From Limnohabitans sp. (GTDB taxonomy: Bacteria > Pseudomonadota > Gammaproteobacteria > Burkholderiales > Burkholderiaceae_C): a DNA stretch of 9,470 bases. Made by a program: the position numbers and the translations under genes. Numbering within the stretch: position 1 is the stretch's first letter; the number at the start of each line of letters is the position of its first letter. Positions 1 to 5,585 of this stretch are shown here, in pieces. The DNA is taken from positions 1-9,470 of the forward strand of contig JAHECM010000054.1 in the NCBI GenBank assembly GCA_024641725.1, read 5' to 3'. The notes under the pieces are model-generated. The model saw only the letters and a list, made by a program, of their open reading frames with translations. It ran no database searches and was not told where the DNA came from.

Positions 1-218
1 TGCAGCGCTTGCGCACCGTCTTGATGACCGCCATGCTGGCCGCGCTGGGATTGCTGCCCATGGCGCTCAGCCATGACATTGGCTCCGAAACCCAGCGGCC
101 TTTGGCGCTGGTGGTGATCGGTGGCTTGATCACCGCCACCTTGCTGACTTTGGTGGTGCTGCCGGTTCTGTATGCTTCGTGGTTTTCCAAAACCACGCAC
201 CCCAAGGAATCTGAATGA
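1..218 (+). CDS. Heavy-metal RND efflux pump (CzcA/CusA family), C-terminal end only
   Basis: This is the 3' end of a gene that begins before the window; the reading frame is open from base 3 (codons Q-R-L-R-T-V-L-M-T) to a TGA at 216-218. The ~70 visible residues match the end of the inner-membrane trimer subunit of HME-RND (CzcA/CusA) pumps. These use the proton gradient to move metal ions out through a periplasmic adaptor and an outer-membrane channel. Diagnostic pieces are RLRTVLMTAMLAALGLLPMA (the penultimate transmembrane helix), the SETQRPLALVVIGG loop, and a last helix ending in LVVLPVLYASWF, followed by a short charged cytoplasmic tail. The usual family length is over 1000 residues, so about 93% lies outside. 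Metal specificity (Cu/Ag versus Co/Zn/Cd) cannot be judged from this tail; nearby copper genes favour copper only by context. The stop overlaps the next start (ATGA). Confidence 0.9.
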   Translation, partial: QRLRTVLMTAMLAALGLLPMALSHDIGSETQRPLALVVIGGLITATLLTLVVLPVLYASWFSKTTHPKESE

Positions 219-1114
219 CGGTATGGAGCCAGGTCCACGCGCAGCTGCAAGCGCATCCCCGTGAGCGCTTGAAGCTGTGGCTGGGTCGGTTTTTTTACCC
301 CACCAGCACCCGCCAGTGGCTGGCCTTTGTGCACGCAAACCCGGTGCTGTGGCAACAGGTGGCGCGTTTCCCCAAACTGTTGACCCGCATTTACCGGCCC
401 TACGGCTATCGGCCTCTGGGCTGTGCGGGCCGGGTTGATCTGATGGTGGCCCACTACGAGCTGGTCAAGCAGCAGGGGCTGCAAACCCTGCTGGCCCGCT
501 GCGCGGACGAACCTTTGCCCGTTTCTCAGGCCAGCACCAAAACAGACACGCCCGCCCAGCTGAGCTTGCTGGCCGTGCGCGATGGCCACCGCGAGGGCGA
601 AATGAGCCTGCAACTGCACTGGGGCGATCGCGTTTTGTATGCCTTGTCGTTTTTGCTGGTCAAGCGCGGCGCGGGCTGCGACTTGTTGGTCACCCGGCTG
701 CAAGGCAACCGGGACGACGACGCCAAGGACCTGATCCGTGCGGCGACCAAGAGTTTTCACGGGTACCGGCCATCGGTTTTGCTGTTGCAGGCCGTGCGCC
801 AACTGGCTTTTGACACCGGCTGCCAAAGCGTGCTGCTGGTGGCCAACCGCCAGCGCGTGGCGCTCAACCCGATGCGGCGCATGAAAATCAAGATCGACTT
901 GGAAGGCTTGTGGCGCGATGTTGGGGCCGAAGTTGGTGCGCACGGCTTTTTTGCAGTCAGCCCGCAAGTGGACTTGCCACAGGACTTCAGCGATGTCGCG
1001 TCCAACAAGCGGGCCGAGGCCAAGCGCAAGGCCGCACTGGCCGCGCAGCTGCTGCAAGGCCTGTCCGCCACCCTGGCCGAGTTGCGCACCAGCGCGCCCC
1101 CAGCGCAGGCCTGA
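215..1114 (+). CDS. DUF535 (VirK/YbjX family) protein
   Basis: This 299-residue protein fits the DUF535 family, which includes Shigella VirK and E. coli YbjX; no biochemical activity is firmly established for it. Family-like segments appear in order: an N-terminal block with HANPVLWQQVARFPKLLTRIYRPY (residues about 40-63); R-x-D-L-M-V-A-HYELV near 73-84; GEMSLQLHWGDRVLYALSF near 128-146; a VTRLQG segment at 159-164; FHGYRPSVLLLQAVRQLA near 181-198; an LLVANRQR block near 207-214; and a basic C-terminal segment with SNKRAEAKRKAAL near 263-275. The start ATG overlaps the RND pump stop by four bases (ATGA), so the two genes are probably translationally coupled. There is no signal peptide or obvious membrane helix, so it is probably cytoplasmic or peripheral. 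Family members have been tied to envelope and antimicrobial-peptide phenotypes in enterics. A role in metal export here is only inferred from the coupling. Confidence 0.8.
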   Translation: MTVWSQVHAQLQAHPRERLKLWLGRFFYPTSTRQWLAFVHANPVLWQQVARFPKLLTRIYRPYGYRPLGCAGRVDLMVAHYELVKQQGLQTLLARCADEPLPVSQASTKTDTPAQLSLLAVRDGHREGEMSLQLHWGDRVLYALSFLLVKRGAGCDLLVTRLQGNRDDDAKDLIRAATKSFHGYRPSVLLLQAVRQLAFDTGCQSVLLVANRQRVALNPMRRMKIKIDLEGLWRDVGAEVGAHGFFAVSPQVDLPQDFSDVASNKRAEAKRKAALAAQLLQGLSATLAELRTSAPPAQA

Positions 1115-1135
1115 TCGCGAGGAGAGGGGGCAGCA

Positions 1136-1157
1136 GCGCAGTCGCCAAAGGCTGCGC
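1136..1157. terminator. Weak hairpin between convergent DUF535 gene and copA
   Basis: The 45-bp gap between the two convergent stop codons holds a GCGCAG/CTGCGC stem (1136-1141 with 1152-1157) around a 10-nt loop. There is no T-tract on either side. It could help end transcription from both directions, but the signal is weak. Confidence 0.25.
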
Positions 1158-1159
1158 CC

Positions 1160-3373
1160 TCAGGCCCGGGGATTCCAGCGCTTGAGCAACAAGGCGTTGG
1201 TCATGACGCTGACCGAGCTGAGGGCCATCGCCGCGCCCGCAATGACCGGGTTGAGGTAACCGAGCGCGGCCAGCGGAATGCCCGCCACGTTGTAGGCAAA
1301 TGCCCAAAACAGGTTTTGCCGAATCTTGGCCACCGTGCGGGCCGAAATGTCGAGCGCCGCAGCCACCAGTGCCACATCTCCTCGCATGAGGGTGATGCCT
1401 GCCGCGTGCATGGCCACGTCGGTGCCGTTGCCCATGGCCAGGCCCACGTCGGCGGCGGCCAGTGCGGGCGCATCGTTGACGCCGTCGCCCACCATGGCCA
1501 CCACGCGGCCCCCTTCTCGCAAGCGCGCCACGGCCTGGGCCTTGTCGCCCGGCAACACGTCGGCCAGCACTTCTCCGTCTTCTGGGCGCAAGCCCAAACG
1601 GCGAGCCATGGTTTCTGCGGCAGCGCGGTTGTCGCCCGAAATCATCACCAGCTTCAGGCCACGAGCGCGCAGGGCTTGCAGCGCCTCGCGCACACCGGCT
1701 TTGGGTTCATCGCCAAACGCCATGAGCAGCAAGCCCTGCAGGCCGTCGGGCGTGCGTTCGGCCAGCGCCGACACGCTGACGCCTTGCTGCTGGAACTGCG
1801 CCAATTCGGCTTGCCAGAGTTGCGGGTCCATGCCTTCTTCGTGCAGCCAGCGCAGGCTGCCCAGCAGCAACTCGCGCCCACCCACCTGGGCGCTCACGCC
1901 CCGCCCAGGCACGGCTTGCACATTTTGGATGTGCTGTGCGTTGGGCAACACCATGCCTTGCGCAGCCGCCACGACGGCCCGGGCCAAGGGGTGTTCGCTG
2001 CCGCTTTGCACGGCCGCCGCCAAGGCCAGCATGCTGGCCGCTGCTTGCCCTGGCGCTGCGGTCTGGCCCACCAGGCGCGGCTGGCCCACGGTGAGCGTGC
2101 CCGTTTTGTCAAACGCCACGGTCTGCACTTTGTGCGCCATTTCAAGCGCTTGTGCGTCTTTGATCAAAATGCCTTGTTTGGCGGCGACACCCGTGCCCGC
2201 CATGATGGCCGCTGGGGTGGCCAGGCCCAAAGCACAAGGGCAGGCGATCACCAGCACGGCCACCGCGTGGATGAGCGCGTGCTCAACCCCCGCGCCCTGC
2301 CACAGCCACACGCCACCCGTGAGCAATGCGATGCCCAAGACCACCGGCACAAACACTTCGGCCACTTTGTCCACCAACCGCTGGATCGGGGCTTTGGCCG
2401 CTTGCGCGTCTTCCACCAAGCGGATGATGCGTGAGAGCACGGTCTCTTGCCCCACCGCACTGACTTGCAGGCGCACACGGCCTTCGCCGTTGATGGCCCC
2501 CCCCGTCACGCTGTCGCCCATGGCCTTGGAGACCGGCAGGGGTTCGCCGGTCAACATGGATTCGTCCACTTGGGTTTGGCCTTCGTGCAACACGCCATCC
2601 AGTGGGAACCGTTCGCCGGGTTTGACCACCAGCATGTCACCCACCCGAATTTCTTGCACTGGCACGTCCTGTTCGCCGTCCTCGCCCATCAGGTGCGCGG
2701 TGTCGGGCCGCAGCGCGTGCAGCGCGCGAATGGCTTCGGTGGTTTGGCGCTTGGCGCGGGCTTCGAGCCATTTGCCCAGCAGCACCAAGGTGATGACCAC
2801 GGCCGAGCCCTCAAAGTACAAGTGCGGTGCATGGCCCTCATGGGCGCTGAGCCACAACCACACCGAGAGCAACCACCCTGCCGTGGTGCCTATCGACACC
2901 AGCAAATCCATGTTGCCGGTGAGTGCCTTGAGCGCATGCCAGCCCGCCTTGTAAAAGCGTGCCCCCAAGATGAATTGCACTGGCGTGGCCAGCGCAAATT
3001 GCACCCAAGCGGGCAGCATCCAGTGCTGCCCAAACGCATCGCCCAACATGGGCAGCACCAGCGGTGCCGACAACACCAAACCGATGGCCACCGGCGCAAA
3101 ACCGGTCCACGGGCCACGGGCCTGCATGGAGGCGGTGTCGCTCGTGGCCAGCGGCTCGTAACCGGCATCGCGGATGGCGCGGCGCAGCAGGCCTTCGTTG
3201 GTGCCCAAATGGCTCACGGTCACATGTGCGGATTCGGTCGCCAAATTGACCGCCGCTGCATCGACACCCGGGACTTTTTGGAGGGCTTTTTCGACCCTCG
3301 CCACGCAAGATGCACACGTCATGCCCCCAATGCCGATGTCAAACGTCTGTGGGGCTGAATTGATCTGTGTCAT
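1160..3373 (-). CDS. copA: Cu(I)-exporting P1B-type ATPase
   Basis: This inner-membrane pump couples ATP hydrolysis to export of Cu(I) (or Ag+) from the cytoplasm. In the numbering of the longer 748-residue form it shows one N-terminal HMA domain with GMTCASC at 28-34, the actuator TGE at 286-288, the transmembrane CPC at 389-391, the phosphorylated Asp433 in DKTGTLT, the nucleotide-domain SEHPLA with HP at 472-473, and GDGVND at 640-645. Y705-N706 in the seventh helix and M727 with S730/S731 in the eighth are the Cu+ site residues typical of P1B-1. It has one HMA domain where E. coli CopA has two. An in-frame GTG at 3406-3404 would add 11 residues. I prefer the ATG at 3373-3371 because it leaves a normal short leader before the HMA domain; neither start has a convincing Shine-Dalgarno. 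It is divergent from copZ and convergent with the DUF535 gene. No CueR-type dyad is evident upstream. Confidence 0.96.
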   Translation of the reverse strand: MTQINSAPQTFDIGIGGMTCASCVARVEKALQKVPGVDAAAVNLATESAHVTVSHLGTNEGLLRRAIRDAGYEPLATSDTASMQARGPWTGFAPVAIGLVLSAPLVLPMLGDAFGQHWMLPAWVQFALATPVQFILGARFYKAGWHALKALTGNMDLLVSIGTTAGWLLSVWLWLSAHEGHAPHLYFEGSAVVITLVLLGKWLEARAKRQTTEAIRALHALRPDTAHLMGEDGEQDVPVQEIRVGDMLVVKPGERFPLDGVLHEGQTQVDESMLTGEPLPVSKAMGDSVTGGAINGEGRVRLQVSAVGQETVLSRIIRLVEDAQAAKAPIQRLVDKVAEVFVPVVLGIALLTGGVWLWQGAGVEHALIHAVAVLVIACPCALGLATPAAIMAGTGVAAKQGILIKDAQALEMAHKVQTVAFDKTGTLTVGQPRLVGQTAAPGQAAASMLALAAAVQSGSEHPLARAVVAAAQGMVLPNAQHIQNVQAVPGRGVSAQVGGRELLLGSLRWLHEEGMDPQLWQAELAQFQQQGVSVSALAERTPDGLQGLLLMAFGDEPKAGVREALQALRARGLKLVMISGDNRAAAETMARRLGLRPEDGEVLADVLPGDKAQAVARLREGGRVVAMVGDGVNDAPALAAADVGLAMGNGTDVAMHAAGITLMRGDVALVAAALDISARTVAKIRQNLFWAFAYNVAGIPLAALGYLNPVIAGAAMALSSVSVMTNALLLKRWNPRA

Positions 3374-3400
3374 GTTGGGCTTTGATTGCGGGGCTATGCT
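3360..3400 (+). promoter_or_regulatory. Putative FNR/DNR-type activated promoter of copZ
   Basis: An imperfect inverted repeat TTGATCTGTGTCAT (3360-3373) fits TTGAT-N4-GTCAA at 9 of 10 positions. It lies 21 nt before a -10-like TATGCT (3395-3400). There is no good -35 hexamer at the expected place (ATGTTG, 3372-3377), as expected for an activator-dependent promoter. A start near 3407 would leave a leader of about 33 nt with a good ribosome site before copZ. The same arrangement occurs upstream of the DUF2189 gene. The site covers the first codons of copA, so a bound regulator could also affect copA transcription. Family-level knowledge: FNR/CRP-family class II sites centre near -41.5. The regulator itself is not in the window. 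Confidence 0.45.
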
Positions 3401-3439
3401 TGTCACATCCCGCCAGGGGTTTGATCAAAGGATACACCC

Positions 3440-3637
3440 ATGAGACAAGTTTTTGACGTTGAAGGCATGAGCTGCAACCACTGCGCCAAAGCGGTCACCA
3501 AGGCCCTGCAAAAACTCGATCCACAAGCCCAGGTTCAGGTGGATTTGCCGGCCAAAAAAGTGCTTGTTGAATCCGCTCAAGCGCGTCAAGCGCTGGCCAA
3601 AGCCATTGCCGACGAAGGCTATGCCGTTGCGGCTTGA
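3440..3637 (+). CDS. copZ: CopZ-like copper chaperone (single HMA domain)
   Basis: The protein has 65 residues, the normal size for a free-standing heavy-metal-associated domain with a beta-alpha-beta-beta-alpha-beta fold. The metal motif GMSCNHC is at residues 9-15, with Cys12 and Cys15 as thiolate ligands. A conserved-type ending, ADEGYAV, sits in the last strand. Such proteins bind Cu(I) in the cytoplasm and deliver it to the CopA ATPase, whose gene starts just across the intergenic region in the opposite direction. The ATG is preceded by AAAGGA (3427-3432) with a spacing of 7 nt, a good Shine-Dalgarno. This ribosome site overlaps a perfect 10-bp palindrome, TTTGATCAAA (3420-3429). The gene is probably cotranscribed with the DUF2892 gene 24 nt downstream. 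Mercury-binding MerP-like proteins share the fold, but there is no signal peptide here, so copper chaperone is the better reading. Confidence 0.9.
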   Translation: MRQVFDVEGMSCNHCAKAVTKALQKLDPQAQVQVDLPAKKVLVESAQARQALAKAIADEGYAVAA

Positions 3638-3661
3638 ATATTGATTTCCAAGGAGCTCACC

Positions 3662-3862
3662 ATGACCCAAAACATCGGCAACATTGAACGCATCTTGCGC
3701 ATCGTGGCAGGACTTGTCCTGATCGCATTGGCCGCCTCAGGCACGGTTGGCGTGTGGGCTTGGGTGGGCGTGGTGCCCTTGGCCACGGGCCTGACCGGCT
3801 GGTGCCCGCCTTACAGCTTGTTGGGTTTCAATACCTGCAAAAACAAAAATCTGCCGCAGTAA
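3662..3862 (+). CDS. DUF2892 (YgaP-like transmembrane domain) small membrane protein
   Basis: This is a 66-residue protein of the DUF2892 type. The N-terminus MTQNIGNIERILRIVAG is the family's usual lead-in. It is followed by two hydrophobic segments (about residues 12-27 and 29-45) that likely form a helical hairpin in the inner membrane, and then the family-typical ending GLTGWCPPYSLLGFNTC. The two cysteines (about residues 48 and 59) are conserved in many relatives; their role is unknown to me. The start at 3662 is fixed by AAGGAG at 3650-3655, 6 nt upstream; an upstream in-frame TTG at 3641 would lack a proper ribosome site. It lies 24 nt after copZ and is likely in the same transcript. 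In other bacteria this domain is also found fused to rhodanese (YgaP). A function in copper or sulfur handling is inference only. Confidence 0.85.
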   Translation: MTQNIGNIERILRIVAGLVLIALAASGTVGVWAWVGVVPLATGLTGWCPPYSLLGFNTCKNKNLPQ

Positions 3863-3908
3863 AAACAGCACATCCGCATACCCTTGTGGTCTGCGGCATG
3901 ATGGCGGT

Positions 3909-4802
3909 ATGAACCTGCCAAGCTCCTCTTTTGTGGTGCACCAAGCGCGCCATGTTGAAACCCTGGTCACCGGCCGCCCCACACGCGACGGTGCGGGGGT
4001 GCGTCTCACGCGTGTGCTCACGGGGGATTTGCAGCAACGGCTCGATCCATTTTTGATGCTCGACCAGTTCGGCAGCGACGATCCCAAAGACTACGGCGCG
4101 GGTTTTCCTGACCACCCGCACCGGGGCTTTGAAACCGTGACTTACATGATCGCGGGTCGCATGCGCCACCAAGACAGCACGGGTGGCGAGGGTTTGCTGC
4201 AAAACGGCGGCGTGCAATGGATGACCGCCGGGCGCGGTCTGGTCCACAGCGAAATGCCCGAGCAAGAAGAAGGCCGCATGGAAGGCTTTCAACTCTGGCT
4301 GAATCTGCCCGCGCACCAAAAAATGTGCCCCCCTGGCTATCGCGACATTCAAAGCGCTGACATTCCAGAGTTTCACACCCCTGAAGGCGTGCTGGTGCGG
4401 GTGATTGCAGGCCAAAGCCACGGTGTGCTCGGGGCCGTGGCGCGGCCAGCCAGCGCCTACCCGACCGACCCGCTGTACCTGGATCTGCATTTTTCTGCTG
4501 ACCTCACTTTCTGCCAGCCCTTGCTCGCCTCACACAATGCCTTTGTCTATGTTTACCGTGGCGCAGTGCAATTGCAAGGGGCCCAAGGCCAAACACACGA
4601 TGTGGGTCTGCACCGCATGGGCATTTTGAGCAACACCGGCGACGGGGTGGTTTTGCGCGGCAGCGCGGGCACCCGTGCCTTGCTGATTGCCGGTCAGCCC
4701 CTGCATGAGCCGATTGCCCAATACGGCCCGTTCGTGATGAACACCCGAAACGAATTGATGCAGGCCGTTGAAGACTTTCAAGCTGGGCGATTCGGGCGCT
4801 GA
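3909..4802 (+). CDS. Pirin-family bicupin protein
   Basis: This 297-residue protein has the two-cupin layout of bacterial pirins such as E. coli YhhW, a quercetin 2,3-dioxygenase in vitro. The N-terminal cupin keeps all four expected metal ligands: His69 and His71 in DHPHRGFE, and His113 and Glu115 in the block WMTAGRGLVHSEMPE. The C-terminal cupin contains LYLDLHFSADLTF near residues 192-204 and ends with PFVMNTRNELMQAVEDFQAGRFG, as usual for the family. It is probably cytosolic and Fe(II)-dependent, although other metals occur in the family and the natural substrate is unknown for most bacterial members. The start ATG follows only a weak GGCGG-like ribosome site. The gene begins 46 bp after the DUF2892 gene with no clear terminator between, so some readthrough from the copZ unit is possible. 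No direct link to copper is shown. Confidence 0.92.
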   Translation: MNLPSSSFVVHQARHVETLVTGRPTRDGAGVRLTRVLTGDLQQRLDPFLMLDQFGSDDPKDYGAGFPDHPHRGFETVTYMIAGRMRHQDSTGGEGLLQNGGVQWMTAGRGLVHSEMPEQEEGRMEGFQLWLNLPAHQKMCPPGYRDIQSADIPEFHTPEGVLVRVIAGQSHGVLGAVARPASAYPTDPLYLDLHFSADLTFCQPLLASHNAFVYVYRGAVQLQGAQGQTHDVGLHRMGILSNTGDGVVLRGSAGTRALLIAGQPLHEPIAQYGPFVMNTRNELMQAVEDFQAGRFGR

Positions 4803-4813
4803 CCTTTTTTGGC

Positions 4814-4832
4814 GGCACTGCAAGTCAGTGCC
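4814..4832 (+). terminator. Hairpin just after the pirin gene
   Basis: GGCACTG (4814-4820) and CAGTGCC (4826-4832) form a perfect 7-bp stem with a 5-nt loop, 12 nt after the pirin stop. Only a short GTTTT run follows a few bases later, so termination would be weak. The downstream arm sequence CAGTGCC recurs at 4886-4892, which allows an alternative pairing. Confidence 0.35.
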
Positions 4833-4912
4833 ACACGTTTTCACACAGCTTTACACCCACGGTGCGCTTGTGCACAGGGCCTTTACAGTGCCACTGCACA
4901 ATTTCCCTCAAC

Positions 4913-4933
4913 CCTGAAGCCTTTCGCTTCAGG
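4913..4933 (+). promoter_or_regulatory. Leader hairpin upstream of the Spy-like gene
   Basis: CCTGAAGC (4913-4920) and GCTTCAGG (4926-4933) make a perfect 8-bp stem with loop CTTTC, ending 8 nt before the AAAGGG ribosome site of the next gene. A CCATTTT run follows. It could be a weak terminator or attenuator, or a stabilising leader structure. No clear sigma70 promoter was identified in the 151-bp gap, so where this transcript starts is unknown. Confidence 0.4.
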
Positions 4934-4953
4934 CCATTTTGAAAGGGACTGTG

Positions 4954-5451
4954 ATGACACATTCAAAACGCATTTTGCTCGCCGCGGGGTTGCTGACCGC
5001 CTTGACCGCCAGTGCTTGGGCGCAAACGGCCACGACCCCACAAGGGCAAGCCCCAGCTGGCATGCAGCACATGCATGAACACTTTCAGCATCACCGCATG
5101 GCACGCCATGCCCAGCATTTGACGGCGCTCAAAACCCAACTGAAATTGGACACCAGCCAAGAGGCCGCCTGGGCCACATTTGCTCAGGCCATGCAAGCGC
5201 CCGGCGCAAAACCCCAACAGCCCGACCGCACCGCCTTGGCCAAGCTCAGCACACCCGAGCGGCTGGACCAAATGCAAGCCTTCAAAGTCCAACGTGATGC
5301 ACAGATGCAAATGCGCATGGACGCCACCAAAACCTTTTATGCCAGTCTGAACCCAGCGCAACAAAAAGATTTTGACAAGGAAACAGCTCGCTTCATGACC
5401 GAAGCCATGGGCCCGGGCATGCCCCTCAAACATCCGATGATGCAGCACTGA
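4954..5451 (+). CDS. Periplasmic Spy/CpxP-like (LTXXQ family) Met/His-rich protein
   Basis: The predicted precursor has 165 residues. A Sec signal peptide is clear: basic MTHSKR, a hydrophobic core, and an ASAWA-Q cleavage site after residue 23. The mature part is alpha-helical and hydrophilic, with two degenerate LTXXQ-type motifs, LDTSQ (65-69) and LNPAQ (132-136). These fit the Spy/CpxP group of periplasmic chaperones and metal-stress proteins. Two stretches are unusually rich in Met and His: residues 37-55 (MQHMHEHFQHH and on) and the C-terminus 152-165, ending in HPMMQH. Such residues commonly bind Cu(I)/Cu(II), so a copper-binding or copper-stress role is plausible given the neighbours. 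The ATG at 4954 is chosen because AAAGGG (4942-4947) lies 6 nt upstream and the signal peptide then starts naturally; GTG 4951 and TTG 4939 are alternatives. A strong terminator follows. Confidence 0.82.
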   Translation: MTHSKRILLAAGLLTALTASAWAQTATTPQGQAPAGMQHMHEHFQHHRMARHAQHLTALKTQLKLDTSQEAAWATFAQAMQAPGAKPQQPDRTALAKLSTPERLDQMQAFKVQRDAQMQMRMDATKTFYASLNPAQQKDFDKETARFMTEAMGPGMPLKHPMMQH

Positions 5452-5502
5452 GCAGCAACCGCCCCAAGGCGAACCTTGTGGACTTTTCTGGTTTTTTCAC
5501 AG

Positions 5503-5539
5503 GGCCTTCAATTTGGCATTGAAGGCCGTTTTTATTTTT
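5503..5539 (+). terminator. Rho-independent terminator after the Spy-like gene
   Basis: GGCCTTCAAT (5503-5512) pairs perfectly with ATTGAAGGCC (5518-5527) around the loop TTGGC. It is followed by GTTTTTATTTTT (5528-5539). This is the clearest intrinsic terminator in the window and ends the Spy-like transcript 51 nt after its stop. The last two T residues are also the start of the FNR-like site of the next promoter, so the two units are packed without spare bases. Confidence 0.9.
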
Positions 5540-5579
5540 GACTTGTGTCAAGGTGGCAGGTGTCGGTCATCACTATGCT
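5538..5579 (+). promoter_or_regulatory. Putative class II FNR/DNR-type promoter of the DUF2189 gene
   Basis: A perfect inverted repeat TTGAC-TTGT-GTCAA (5538-5551) is followed after exactly 22 nt by the -10-like TATGCT (5574-5579). If transcription starts 7 nt after the -10 hexamer, at 5586, the repeat is centred at -41.5, the class II position for FNR/CRP-family activators. The -35 region (AGGTGG, 5551-5556) is poor, which fits activator dependence. The predicted start coincides with the A of the preferred ATG, which would make the mRNA leaderless. Eleven of 14 positions of the repeat are shared with the site upstream of copZ. The regulator's identity (FNR, DNR/NnrR or another) is not determined. 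Confidence 0.5.
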
Positions 5580-5585
5580 TGCGGC

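Noticed and set aside
1326..2954. Very long open frames on the plus strand opposite copA (up to 542 codons, plus another at 1316-2434)
   Set aside because: They are shadows of the GC-rich copA codons: composition is Ala/Thr/Ser/Arg- or His/Gln-rich with no recognisable domain, and copA has every catalytic motif intact.
3420..3429. TTTGATCAAA as an FNR operator
   Set aside because: The half-sites abut without the 4-nt spacer that FNR-family dimers need, and it lies downstream of the predicted copZ transcription start.
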